In this document: positions 37,116 to 44,672 of the stretch, piece after piece | How positions within the stretch are numbered: the first letter of the stretch is position 1 | Layout of the letters: every line of letters begins with the position of its first letter | Source of the DNA: Humibacillus sp. | Lineage (GTDB): Bacteria; Actinomycetota; Actinomycetes; Actinomycetales; Dermatophilaceae | Reading direction: 5' to 3' | Length of the DNA: 49,102 bases | Assembly (NCBI GenBank): GCA_030452985.1 | Contig: JAKDLG010000019.1 | Span: 1 to 49,102, forward strand | Notes under the pieces: generated by a model | Seen by the model: only the letters and a program-made list of their open reading frames with translations | Databases searched by the model: none | Told to the model about the DNA's origin: nothing | Translations under genes and position numbers: made by a program

Positions 37116-38330
37116 CTATGCCGATCGGCCGGAGCCCTCGGCGTACCCCAGTCGCGTGGGGCGCCCCGAACCGCTCACCCGCGCGGCCACGGCCGCTGCC
37201 ACCGCCGGTGCGACTCGGCCGTCGAAGACGCTCGGCACGATGTGGGATGCCGTCGGCTCCTCGACGAGTGCCGCGATGGCCTCGGCGGCAGCGAGCTTCA
37301 TCGGCTCGGTGATCGACCGGGCGCCCGAGTCGAGGGCGCCACGGAAGATGCCGGGGAACGCCAGCACGTTGTTGATCTGGTTCGGGAAGTCGGAGCGCCC
37401 GGTGGCGACCACCTCGGCGAAGCGCGCCGCCACCGTTGGGTGCACCTCTGGGTCGGGGTTGGCCAGCGCGAAGATGACCGCCCGCGGGGCCATCGCCAGC
37501 AGGTCGCGTTCGGCGATCGTCCCCCCGGACACCCCGATCAGCACGTCCGCACCCCGCAGTGCGTCACCGATCCCTCCGGTCACCCCTCGCGGGTTCGTCA
37601 GGGCGGCGAGCTCTTGCTTGTGGGGCGTCAGGCACTGGCGCGACCCCGCGATGACGCCGGTGGAGTCCACCACCACGACCTCACCGACACCGGCCGCCAG
37701 CAGGATCTTCGCCACGGCCACACCAGCCGCGCCCGCGCCCGAGACGACCACGCTGAGGTCATCCAGTCGCTTCTCGACCACACGTGCCGCGTTGCGCAGC
37801 GCCGCGAGCGCCACGATCGCGGTTCCGTGCTGGTCGTCGTGGAACACCGGGATGTCAAGACGCTCCCTCAGCTGCCGCTCGATCTCGAAGCATCGAGGGG
37901 CAGAGATGTCCTCGAGGTTGATGCCCCCGTAGGTCGGCGCGATGCGTGTCACCGCTTCGACGATCTGCTCCACGGTGCCGGTCTGCATGCACACCGGCAC
38001 GGCGTCGACGTCGGCGAAGTGCTTGAACAGCACGGCCTTGCCCTCCATCACCGGCAGCGCCGCAAGCGGGCCGATGTCACCGAGCCCGAGTACCGCGGTA
38101 CCGTCGCTGACCACGGCGACCGTGTTCTGCCGAGTCGTGTAGCGGTCGGCCAGCGCCGGGTCGGACGCGATGGCACGGCAGACCTCGGCGACACCGGGCG
38201 TGTAGAGCAGCGACAGGTCGGCGGCGTCATGCAGCGGCGAGCTCGCCTGCACGGTCAGCTTGCCGCCTTCGTGCGCGCGGAAGACCGGGTCGGCGGGGTC
38301 GAAGCCACGACGGATGGGCAGGGCACTCAT
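37116..38330 (-). CDS. NAD(P)-dependent malic enzyme
   Basis: A 404-residue malic enzyme that decarboxylates malate to pyruvate, supplying NAD(P)H and linking the TCA cycle to C3 metabolism. The malic domain has LSLLYTPGVAEVCRAIA, NTVAVVSDGTAVLGLGDIGP, VMEGKAVLFKHFADVDAVPV, INLEDISAPRCFEIE and the metal-binding VFHDDQHGTAIV. The NAD-binding domain has VVSGAGAAGVAVAKILLAAG and ALANPDPEVHP, followed by FPNQINNVLAFPGIFRGAL. The length is that of the short bacterial type without a phosphotransacetylase domain. Cofactor choice cannot be decided. The upstream spacer (38331-38523) holds a CAGTGT-type palindrome. Confidence 0.95.
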   Translation of the reverse strand: MSALPIRRGFDPADPVFRAHEGGKLTVQASSPLHDAADLSLLYTPGVAEVCRAIASDPALADRYTTRQNTVAVVSDGTAVLGLGDIGPLAALPVMEGKAVLFKHFADVDAVPVCMQTGTVEQIVEAVTRIAPTYGGINLEDISAPRCFEIERQLRERLDIPVFHDDQHGTAIVALAALRNAARVVEKRLDDLSVVVSGAGAAGVAVAKILLAAGVGEVVVVDSTGVIAGSRQCLTPHKQELAALTNPRGVTGGIGDALRGADVLIGVSGGTIAERDLLAMAPRAVIFALANPDPEVHPTVAARFAEVVATGRSDFPNQINNVLAFPGIFRGALDSGARSITEPMKLAAAEAIAALVEEPTASHIVPSVFDGRVAPAVAAAVAARVSGSGRPTRLGYAEGSGRSA

Positions 38331-38474
38331 GGGGCACCTCGTTCACGACGGGAGAAATGGGCCGACGCTTCACCAGGGCAGTCAGTGTTGATGGCTGCCG
38401 ATGCCTGCCGGCTTCAGGCCTGATCTGGCCGTGCAGACTGGAGCGTCTCGCGTGACGGGGGTGGCCCGCGTCGT

Positions 38475-38487
38475 CAGTGTGACACTG
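38475..38487. promoter_or_regulatory. CAGTGTGACACTG palindrome upstream of malic enzyme
   Basis: A perfect 13-nt palindrome (6-bp arms, central G) 145 nt upstream of the malic enzyme ATG. Its left half extended, GTCAGTGT, recurs at 38381-38388. It has the form of a transcription-factor operator, but no family is assigned. Confidence 0.4.
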
Positions 38488-38523
38488 GATGCCGCCTCCC
38501 CGGCAGCGCGTGTGAGCGGGGTC

Positions 38524-39819
38524 TCAGCCGACCGGACGAGTGGCGGCCAGTACACGTTGCAACGCGTCGACGACCCGCGGGTCGTACTCGTAGCCGAGCC
38601 CGAGGTAGATGCGCTCGAGCGCGTTCTCGCGCGCTCGGCGACTGCGCGCCCCCGCCGTGAGGTCCTCGTAGGCGTTGACGACCTTGACGATGCGGCTCGC
38701 CAAGGGGATCTGCTCGTTCAGCTCGCGTACCTGCCGATAGGGGGTGGTCTGGTGCTCCAGGATGGTAGCTACGTCATCGAGCACCCCGGTCTCACGCACG
38801 ATGGCGAGCGTGTCGGCCTCGATCCGCCGCTGGTCGGCCGGCGCGGCGAGCACGGTTGCCCCTCCCGGAATCGGATCGACGAGGGCCACCTGGCCGATGT
38901 CGTGCAGCAGGGCCGCCTCCTGAAGGCTGCGCAGGGTGCGCTCGGGCAGGCCGAGCTGGCGGCCCACCGACATCGACAACGCGGCCACCCGCTCCGAGTG
39001 GCCCGACGGGGTGTACCCGGCGATGTCCGTCAGTCGCGAGAGAGTCCGGATGCTCTGGAGGTAGGTGGCCCGGATCGCGAGATAGCGGCGGAAGGCGAAC
39101 TGGGTCAGCACCAGGGGTGCCAGAAAGAGGGGTAGTGCCGCGATCCCGAGTGAGGGGGCAGCGAGCGCGATCATCACGCCGGTGACGGCGACCGCCGTCG
39201 AGAGCGCCGCCGACGAGCGTACCTCGTCGACCACGAGCCGACGCAGGTTGCGTATTCGGGGAGCGGTGTGCGCGGTAGCGGTGAACAGCAGGTCGGCCAG
39301 CAGCGCCACCACCGTGATGCCGAGCAGCAGCAGGGCCAGCTGCCAGGGAGGCAGGCCGTCGTCCGGAGCGGCTGACCCCGGCGCCTGTCGAAGATGCACG
39401 GTTCGGTACAGCAGCGCGGCGACGACGACGGCCACGAACCGTCCGGTCGACTCGACCCAGCTCACGGGGTGGTCGGCCGCCCGGCGCAGCGCCAACCCGA
39501 CGGCCAGCGCCGTGCCCGAGACGGCAATGACGAACGCCGGCCCGTAGGGCAGCTGGCCGACACCCTGAACGTCGATGACGAAGCACAAACCGAAGGCTGC
39601 GGCCATCGAGATGGGGGCCGAGCCGCGCAGCCCCGACGCCGAGAGCGGGAACCATTCGCCGAGCACGATCGCGACGCCGAACGTCGCCAGCACACCGAGG
39701 ACCGCCCAGCTCGACCACACGGCTTCGCCGGTGGCGCTGACGGCGGCCAGATCGGCTGCGACCAGACCCGCGCCGCCGAGCACCATCGCAGGCCGCTGCC
39801 CACCGCTGTGTGCCGTCAT
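38524..39819 (-). CDS. Membrane HD-domain protein, HD-GYP-like without GYP motif
   Basis: A 431-residue protein with six to eight transmembrane segments in its first 230 residues (for example MVLGGAGLVAADLAAVSATG, WAVLGVLATFGVAIVLGEWF, LPLFLAPLVLTQFAFR), then an HD domain. Metal-binding residues remain: His in YTPSGHSERVAALSMSVG and the HD pair in ALLHDIGQVALVDP. The usual GYP-containing loop is replaced (EHQTTPYRQVRELNEQIPLA). Activity as a cyclic-di-GMP phosphodiesterase is therefore uncertain; a general HD phosphohydrolase is possible. ATG at 39819 overlaps the preceding gene's stop by 1 nt (TGATG), so translation is coupled. The long in-frame extension upstream overlaps the other gene and is not real. 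Confidence 0.78.
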   Translation of the reverse strand: MTAHSGGQRPAMVLGGAGLVAADLAAVSATGEAVWSSWAVLGVLATFGVAIVLGEWFPLSASGLRGSAPISMAAAFGLCFVIDVQGVGQLPYGPAFVIAVSGTALAVGLALRRAADHPVSWVESTGRFVAVVVAALLYRTVHLRQAPGSAAPDDGLPPWQLALLLLGITVVALLADLLFTATAHTAPRIRNLRRLVVDEVRSSAALSTAVAVTGVMIALAAPSLGIAALPLFLAPLVLTQFAFRRYLAIRATYLQSIRTLSRLTDIAGYTPSGHSERVAALSMSVGRQLGLPERTLRSLQEAALLHDIGQVALVDPIPGGATVLAAPADQRRIEADTLAIVRETGVLDDVATILEHQTTPYRQVRELNEQIPLASRIVKVVNAYEDLTAGARSRRARENALERIYLGLGYEYDPRVVDALQRVLAATRPVG

Positions 39820-41159
39820 CAGTCGGCACCTGCAGCCACAGCGGCCCAGCCGTGGCGGTCCAGTACCACACGGGCCGCGTCGAGCACCGTAGGGTCGAAC
39901 CGTCCGACCTCCCCGTCGAGCACGTGAAAGGCCTGCACCGGGCTGAGGCCGGCCTGCTCGCGCCGTGCTTCGGTCAGCTCGACGAACCGCCCCGCCACGG
40001 CCACGATTCGAGCCGCCACCGGGATGTCGTGGCCCCCGAGCCCGTCGGGGCCCCCGGTCCCGTCGAAGTGCTCGGCCTGGTGCTCGATGCCGGAGCGGGC
40101 GTCCTCGAGAAAGTCGATTCCTTCGATCATCCGAGCGCCGATGGCGCAGTGCTGGGCGAGCACCCGTCGCTCGCTGTCGGTGAGCGAGTCGGCCGGCTGC
40201 CGCAGCAGTCGCGCCGGCACTCCGAGGCGCCCGACCTCGTGGAGGATGGCGGCGTAGCGCACGGTGCCGATCTGAGACGGCGCGAGAGCGAGCTCCTCGG
40301 CGATCCACTCGGCGATCCGGGCCGAGCTCCGGCTTCGGGCCGCGGCTCCGGGGTCTTTACGGGCCAGAGCGGTGATGAGAGTCTCGATCGTGCGCTCGTG
40401 GGAGCGGAGCTCTTCGCCGTACTGGATGAACGCCCACCGGGCGGCGAGCAAAGGCACGATAACGAGAAGAGCACTGAACGCGCCCAGCTTGGCTGGGAAC
40501 CAGAGGATGACGAAGAGAAAGCCGATGACTCCGTAGCCGATGTAGGCGACGCCCGACGTCGTGAGGATCTGCCGCACGAGCACTCCGAAGGGCGCACCCC
40601 CGTAGAAGTGCAGAACGCCCGAGAGCAGCACCGCATTGGTGAGGCATTGCACCACGTCGGCCAAGATGAGGGGCACGCCGACGCCGACGACCAGGGCTGG
40701 CAGACCCGTCGACGTGTTGAGGTCGCTCGACCATCGAGCCAACAAATAGGCCCACGCGCCGAATCCACTGATGAGGGCGGTCATCGACACGTTGAAGACG
40801 CGTTGGAACCACCGCACCTGTCGCCGGGCTCCAAGGGTGGACACGAGACCGACCACCCACGCCCCGAAGGGTCCCACGATGGCCGCCGAAGCCAGCATGA
40901 CGATGCTCAAGAACGAGAAGCTGACGCGTGAGCCGACGTTCGGCTCGCGCAGCTGCACGCTCAGCACGCCCAGAGCACAAAGAATGAGCAACGGGCCCGC
41001 CTCGGGCGCGGGCCCGAACCGGAGTGAAAGCGCCCCCACGGCGAGGCTCAGCGTCGTGACGCTGCCGATGTACACCAAAACCGGCGGGGAGGGCCCCCGC
41101 CGGGCTACGTCCTGCGTGCTGTCAATGGATCTCGGTGCCGCCGCTGTGGGTTCAGACAT
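39819..41159 (-). CDS. Membrane HD-GYP-like protein with degenerate catalytic residues
   Basis: A 446-residue protein. Residues about 25-255 hold roughly eight hydrophobic helices (VLVYIGSVTTLSLAVGALSL, FLSIVMLASAAIVGPFGAWV, LGAFSALLVIVPLLAARWAF). The C-terminus has HD-GYP architecture with altered residues. The HD pair is HE (YAAILHEVGRLGVPARLL). The first metal His is missing (AARSRSSARIAEWIAEEL). HHExxDGxGYPDGL appears as HQAEHFDGTGGPDGL, so GYP is GGP. It is probably a non-catalytic or weakly active member that senses or binds a ligand. It is coupled to the next HD gene. A 31-residue ORF lies 83 nt upstream in the same direction. Start ATG 41159. Confidence 0.78.
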   Translation of the reverse strand: MSEPTAAAPRSIDSTQDVARRGPSPPVLVYIGSVTTLSLAVGALSLRFGPAPEAGPLLILCALGVLSVQLREPNVGSRVSFSFLSIVMLASAAIVGPFGAWVVGLVSTLGARRQVRWFQRVFNVSMTALISGFGAWAYLLARWSSDLNTSTGLPALVVGVGVPLILADVVQCLTNAVLLSGVLHFYGGAPFGVLVRQILTTSGVAYIGYGVIGFLFVILWFPAKLGAFSALLVIVPLLAARWAFIQYGEELRSHERTIETLITALARKDPGAAARSRSSARIAEWIAEELALAPSQIGTVRYAAILHEVGRLGVPARLLRQPADSLTDSERRVLAQHCAIGARMIEGIDFLEDARSGIEHQAEHFDGTGGPDGLGGHDIPVAARIVAVAGRFVELTEARREQAGLSPVQAFHVLDGEVGRFDPTVLDAARVVLDRHGWAAVAAGAD

Positions 41160-41242
41160 GACTCATCGATCCGGTTACTCGATGGGGGGCCGAACGAGCA
41201 TCTCAGAAACGGATCCTCGCGGCGAGCTCACCAGGTCGGGAC

Positions 41243-41338
41243 TCAGAGCTCCCAGAGCCACGAGTTGGCGATGACGGTGAGCACCTGGACGACCGCGTGA
41301 GGGGTCATCGCGACGGACGAGAGGATGGCTGACAACAT
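41243..41338 (-). CDS. Putative 31-residue hydrophobic peptide
   Basis: A short open frame with ATG at 41338, preceded by AAGGAG at 7-nt spacing, one of the best ribosome binding sites in the window. The peptide starts MLSAILSSVAMTPHAVVQVL and ends SWLWEL. Almost the whole length is hydrophobic, with no charge until the terminal Glu, so it should form a single membrane-spanning or surface helix. It lies 83 nt upstream of the two HD-type membrane proteins in the same direction and could be a leader peptide, a small membrane subunit or a regulator. A longer frame to 41428 exists but lacks a ribosome binding site. No homologue is recognised. Confidence 0.55.
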   Translation of the reverse strand: MLSAILSSVAMTPHAVVQVLTVIANSWLWEL

Positions 41339-41458
41339 GGGTGGCTCCTTCAGCGTGATGGCCGTGAACGGCGCTGGGCGACGTTCGCCAGCCTGATCGT
41401 ACGCGGACAGAGGTTTCCCTCTTGTCACATGATGCCAAACGTTGGTTAGTTATGGGAA

Positions 41459-41507
41459 GTTGGTGCTCCGTGACCAACACCGCTGGCCGTGATCTCTGAC
41501 ACGGCCA
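41459..41507. promoter_or_regulatory. Inverted repeats in the HD-operon / bL37 divergent spacer
   Basis: GTTGGT (41459-41464) and ACCAAC (41473-41478) form an inverted repeat around CACGGAG-type sequence. A further CCAAACGTTGG lies just to the left (around 41435-41445). TGGCCGTG (41484-41491) and CACGGCCA (41500-41507) form a separate 8-bp hairpin. On the minus strand a weak promoter, TTGGTC-17 nt-CATAAC, overlaps the first repeat and could drive the 31-residue ORF. The spacer 41339-41619 separates divergent genes. Confidence 0.4.
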
Positions 41508-41619
41508 ATGCCCGATTGGGCCTCGGTCGGGCCACTGTGTGAGACTGGCTTGTCGTGTCCTGCTTGGCCCCGAGTCAGTCAGGATGCGGTTCCGCCTTCA
41601 CCCGACGAGAGAGCCGACC

Positions 41620-41694
41620 ATGAGCAAGCGCGCCCGCAAGCGTCGCTCCCGCAAGGGCAAGGCCGCCAACCACGGCCACAAGCCCAACGCCTGA
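41620..41694 (+). CDS. Ribosomal protein bL37 (AURKAIP1/COX24-domain mini-protein)
   Basis: A 24-residue, extremely basic protein starting MSKRARKRRSRKGKAANHGH and ending KPNA. This matches the actinobacterial bL37 (AURKAIP1/COX24 domain) mini-protein seen in mycobacterial 50S structures: the (S/A)KRxRKxR start and the ANHGxxPNA end are the conserved parts. It contains 10 Lys/Arg in 24 residues and no acidic residue. GAGAG lies upstream of the ATG. A perfect terminator palindrome follows 15 nt after the stop. It sits next to rsrA-sigR, as in other actinobacteria. It is small enough to be missed by standard gene calling. Confidence 0.92.
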   Translation: MSKRARKRRSRKGKAANHGHKPNA

Positions 41695-41708
41695 GCCGCG
41701 TCTGTCAT

Positions 41709-41738
41709 GAGGCCCGCCCCCGATCGGGGGCGGGCCTC
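41709..41738. terminator. Perfect 30-nt palindromic terminator
   Basis: GAGGCCCGCCCCCGA is followed at once by its exact reverse complement, giving a 13-15 bp GC-rich stem. It lies between the convergent bL37 and rsrA genes and can serve both directions. A TCGT run rather than a U tract follows, common in high-GC actinobacteria. Confidence 0.85.
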
Positions 41739-41776
41739 GTCACGTCCGCGGCCGGGCTGGAAGCACCGGACCGGGT

Positions 41777-42100
41777 TCAGAACCCGCCGTCCACCCGATC
41801 GACACTGACGACGGTCATCGAGATCCGGCTCATGATCGTCAGGCGAAGGGTGTCGGGGGCCTGCTCACACCCGCACGATCGCTTGATCAGGGCCTTCAGG
41901 GTGGTGTCGAGGTCGTACTCCTTGAAACAAGGGCCGCACGCGTCAAGGTGCGCCTGGATCTTGGCGTAGTCCTCCGGCCCCAGCTCGCCGTCGAGGAACT
42001 CGTAGACCCGAAGCAGCGCCTCGGAGCACTCCGTGCCCGGAGACTCCGCCGCCGCTTGGCCATTCGTGCCTCTGGTGCTACCCACGGCCTCATCTCTCAT
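41777..42100 (-). CDS. rsrA: Anti-sigma factor RsrA (zinc-binding, redox-sensitive)
   Basis: A 107-residue ZAS-family anti-sigma factor. The zinc motif is HLDACGPC: His51, Cys55 and Cys58, with an additional Cys25 (GTECSEALL). These align with Cys11, His37, Cys41 and Cys44 of Streptomyces coelicolor RsrA with a constant offset of 14. Two further Cys are at 76 and 78 (SCGCE). Under reducing conditions it binds SigR; disulfide stress releases zinc and frees the sigma factor. The N-terminal 20 residues are variable. The ATG at 42100 overlaps the sigR stop by 4 nt (ATGA). It is expected to be under the SigR-type promoter upstream of sigR. Confidence 0.93.
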   Translation of the reverse strand: MRDEAVGSTRGTNGQAAAESPGTECSEALLRVYEFLDGELGPEDYAKIQAHLDACGPCFKEYDLDTTLKALIKRSCGCEQAPDTLRLTIMSRISMTVVSVDRVDGGF

Positions 42101-42906
42101 GACGGGCTTCCTTCCTGGCTGCTGCCCGTCGCCGCGGGCCTGCTCGCGGCGACGGACGCTCCTGCGGCGGCAAAGCCGCGGTCAGCCGCATACTCGGCCA
42201 GCAGCTCACGGAGCTGGCGACGACCACGGTGGAGCCGACTCATGACCGTGCCGATGGGGGTCTGCATGATCTCGGCGATCTCCTTGTAGGCGTAGCCCTC
42301 GACGTCAGCGAAGTACACCGCCAACCGGAACTCCTCGGGGATCGACTGGAGCGCGCGCTTCACGTCGCTGTCGGGCAGATGGTCGAGCGCCTCGGCCTCG
42401 GCCGACCGCAGCCCTGACGAGGTGTGCGACTCAGCCCGAGCGAGCTGGTAGTCCTCAACCTGCGCGGCGTCGCTCTCGAGCGGCTGACGCTGCTTCTTGC
42501 GATAGCTGTTGATGTAGGTGTTGGTGAGGATGCGGTACATCCAGGCCTTGAGGTTGGTGCCGGGGCGGTACTGGTGGAAGGCTGCGTACGCCTTCGCGAA
42601 GGTCTCCTGAACGAGGTCTTCGGCGTCACTCGGGTTGCGGGTCGTGCGTAGAGCGGCGCTGTAGAGCTGGTCGAGCAGCGGCATCGCCTCGCGCTCGAAG
42701 CGAGCCCGTCGCTCGTCGGTGGTCTCGGAGGCGACGTCGGCACGGGCATCGGCGAGGGCGAGGTCCTCCGACTCGTCCATGACGCGGTCTGCGGGCGCGG
42801 GGCTGGGTTCTCTGACCGTGCTGACGGGGCCATCATCCCCCTGGCCGGCCGAGTCGAGCACAGCCGTGGCCGAGCTGGGGTCGAGATTCTTGTCCTTGGT
42901 GGTCAT
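42097..42906 (-). CDS. sigR: ECF sigma factor SigR (SigH-type, disulfide stress)
   Basis: A 269-residue ECF sigma factor. Region 2 includes [40 protein letters not shown] and [20 protein letters not shown]. Region 4 is [20 protein letters not shown] with [20 protein letters not shown]. The C-terminal 35 residues are Ala/Ser-rich. SigR controls thioredoxin, mycothiol and proteostasis genes. ATG at 42906 gives an N-terminal extension of about 42 residues before a second good ATG at 42780 ([15 protein letters not shown]). This resembles Streptomyces SigR, where a longer, unstable isoform is made from an upstream start. A SigR consensus promoter lies about 95 nt upstream, implying autoregulation. 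It overlaps rsrA by 4 nt. Confidence 0.95.
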   Translation of the reverse strand: MTTKDKNLDPSSATAVLDSAGQGDDGPVSTVREPSPAPADRVMDESEDLALADARADVASETTDERRARFEREAMPLLDQLYSAALRTTRNPSDAEDLVQETFAKAYAAFHQYRPGTNLKAWMYRILTNTYINSYRKKQRQPLESDAAQVEDYQLARAESHTSSGLRSAEAEALDHLPDSDVKRALQSIPEEFRLAVYFADVEGYAYKEIAEIMQTPIGTVMSRLHRGRRQLRELLAEYAADRGFAAAGASVAASRPAATGSSQEGSPS

Positions 42907-42947
42907 CGCCTCCCAGCCTAGCCCGCGGCCTCCGGGCTGCCGTCCCA

Positions 42948-43697
42948 TCAGTCGGGTGGACCCTGCGGGTGCCCTCGGCGGTGTGATGACCATGCTCGGT
43001 GCAACGGCGCCCCGGCGAGCAGCATTCCCTCGAGACCGCTGGTAACGCTCTCGAGCGCAGCGATGAGGGCCGCGCGTGAGCCGACTGGGAAGCTGTGCAC
43101 CCCGGGTACCTCGAGCAGGGTGGCACCGGGCGGCAGTCGGGGCCCGACCTCCTCCGGTGTGCCGAAGGGGTCTCGAGCGCCCTGCACCACCCAGGTCGGG
43201 TCGGGTGCGAGCGCGAGCTCGTCTGCCCTGCTCTTCTCGGGCCGACCCGGCGGGTGGAGCGGAAAGCTCAGCAGCAGAGCGGCATCCGCGCCGGTGGTCG
43301 CTGCCGTACGACAGGCGACGCGAGCGCCCGCGCTGCGCCCGCCCACCACCAGAGGCCGCGGCAGCTTGCCGCGGCCTCTCATCAGGGCGTCCACGATCGG
43401 CACCCACGCAGCGTCGAGCGTGGCCGGCCGGCCGGCGATCCTGCGCCCGGCCACCATCCAGGGCTGCTCGACGAACACGAACGCCCAGCCGGCGGCCACG
43501 AGAACCTCGCGAGCGACGACGAGGTCGAGGGGCCACGGGGCCCCGAGAGAGCCACCCGCGCCGTGGGAGAGCACTACGGCTCCGTGCGCGCGTGGGGGCC
43601 GAGACACGTGGGCGCGCCCGGGGCCCTCGGGAGTCGCGATCCCTCTCACCGTGACGACCACCCGACGTGGTCGCGCCTCGGGCGGCGCCGGCCTCAT
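42948..43697 (-). CDS. Alpha/beta hydrolase, Tex30/KANSL3-like
   Basis: A 249-residue alpha/beta hydrolase. The oxyanion region is [20 protein letters not shown], with the second helix [20 protein letters not shown]. The nucleophile elbow is [16 protein letters not shown], with Ser in GRSAG. The acid is probably in [16 protein letters not shown] and the His in [12 protein letters not shown]. Such small hydrolases are annotated as Tex30/KANSL3-type with unknown substrate. The ATG overlaps the SRAP gene stop by 4 nt (ATGA). Its 3' part contains the sigR promoter, so transcription of sigR begins inside this gene. The C-terminus (RGHPQGPPD) is basic and variable. Confidence 0.8.
   Translation of the reverse strand: MRPAPPEARPRRVVVTVRGIATPEGPGRAHVSRPPRAHGAVVLSHGAGGSLGAPWPLDLVVAREVLVAAGWAFVFVEQPWMVAGRRIAGRPATLDAAWVPIVDALMRGRGKLPRPLVVGGRSAGARVACRTAATTGADAALLLSFPLHPPGRPEKSRADELALAPDPTWVVQGARDPFGTPEEVGPRLPPGATLLEVPGVHSFPVGSRAALIAALESVTSGLEGMLLAGAPLHRAWSSHRRGHPQGPPD
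43003..43029 (-). promoter_or_regulatory. SigR-type autoregulatory promoter of sigR-rsrA
   Basis: On the minus strand, GGGAAT (43024-43029) is followed after exactly 18 nt by GTT (43003-43005, then G), the Streptomyces SigR / mycobacterial SigH consensus GGGAAT-N18-GTT. It is 97 nt upstream of the sigR ATG and lies inside the 3' end of the hydrolase gene. Scanning other GGAAT words in the window gave no other full match. Confidence 0.8.
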
Positions 43698-44530
43698 GAC
43701 CCGATGACCTCTCCGGTCATGGGATCGACGACGCCCACCAGCTCGCTCGGCGGGGACGGCTCGAGCAGACCTCGCCCGTTGTTGCGGGTCGCCCCCACGC
43801 CGCGTCCGACCGGGTGGGCCTCGAAGCGCCCCGGGGCCGAGAACTCGAGAAAGGTGCGCACCACCTCGGGGTCGGTCTCGACGGGGTCGAGCCAGTGCTC
43901 CCACTGCTCACGCTCGAGCACCAGTGGCTGACGGTCGTGGATCCGGTCCATCCCCGGGTCTGCCACCGTGGTGATGATGGTGAAGGTCGTCAGCCAGGCG
44001 TCCGGGTCGTCGGCGTCCACCTCCTGGTCGCGCCAGAACTCGTAGAGCCCGGCGAACGCCACCGGCTCACCGTCGGCCCGGTGGATGAAGAAGGGCTGTT
44101 TGCGGGGCTTGCCCTTGGCGTCGAGCGCGGTCGGTGAGACCTGCCACTCGTACCACCCCTCGGCGGGAACGAGACATCGCCGCGAGCGTGCCGCCTGGGC
44201 GAACGCCCCCTTGCCCAGCACCGACTCGGCGCGGGCGTTGGTCATCCGCAGCCCCGTCTTGAGGTCCTTGGACCAGGAGGGCACCAGTCCCCACGTGAGC
44301 AGCCGCAGCTGACGACGCGGCGGTGCCGGCTCGTCAACGCCGCGGGGGGCGCGGGTGAGCACGACCGGGGCCTGCTTCGACGGGGCCATGTTCCAGTCAG
44401 GCTCACCGGCAGGCGGGCTCTGCGGGTTCTTCAGCACCGTGCGCGTCGTCTCGCCGGTGCGGTCGTCGTCGACGTCGAAGGCCTCGATGAGCTCGTCGGG
44501 GCGAGCACTGGCCGCATACCTCCCACACAT
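43694..44530 (-). CDS. SOS response-associated peptidase (SRAP, YedK/HMCES family)
   Basis: A 278-residue SRAP protein. These proteins crosslink covalently to abasic sites in single-stranded DNA through Cys2. The start [14 protein letters not shown] supplies Cys2 after Met removal. Other active-site elements are [19 protein letters not shown] (catalytic Glu) and the His of [13 protein letters not shown]. An insertion of about 20 residues follows residue 25 ([20 protein letters not shown]), common in actinobacterial members. A TACGCT hexamer lies 7 nt upstream of the ATG, so the mRNA may be leaderless. It heads an apparent operon with the downstream hydrolase, which it overlaps by 4 nt. Confidence 0.92.
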   Translation of the reverse strand: MCGRYAASARPDELIEAFDVDDDRTGETTRTVLKNPQSPPAGEPDWNMAPSKQAPVVLTRAPRGVDEPAPPRRQLRLLTWGLVPSWSKDLKTGLRMTNARAESVLGKGAFAQAARSRRCLVPAEGWYEWQVSPTALDAKGKPRKQPFFIHRADGEPVAFAGLYEFWRDQEVDADDPDAWLTTFTIITTVADPGMDRIHDRQPLVLEREQWEHWLDPVETDPEVVRTFLEFSAPGRFEAHPVGRGVGATRNNGRGLLEPSPPSELVGVVDPMTGEVIGS

Positions 44531-44672
44531 GGGCCCCAGCGTAGGCGGCTGACCCCAGGGCCGGCGGACCGAGCGAGCCGCAGAACCGCACTGGCGGGTA
44601 TGTCGCTACCGTAGGTGCCCACGGAACACGATGGCCGCGCCCGAGGGGGCCGCGCCCGAGGAGGAAGTCTCA

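Noticed and set aside
36864-38423. 519-codon rightward ORF opposite the oxidoreductase and malic enzyme
   Set aside because: Antisense shadow of two well-supported genes; no family features.
41243-41428. Longer 61-codon version of the small hydrophobic ORF
   Set aside because: Its upstream start lacks a ribosome binding site, whereas the internal ATG at 41338 has AAGGAG at ideal spacing.
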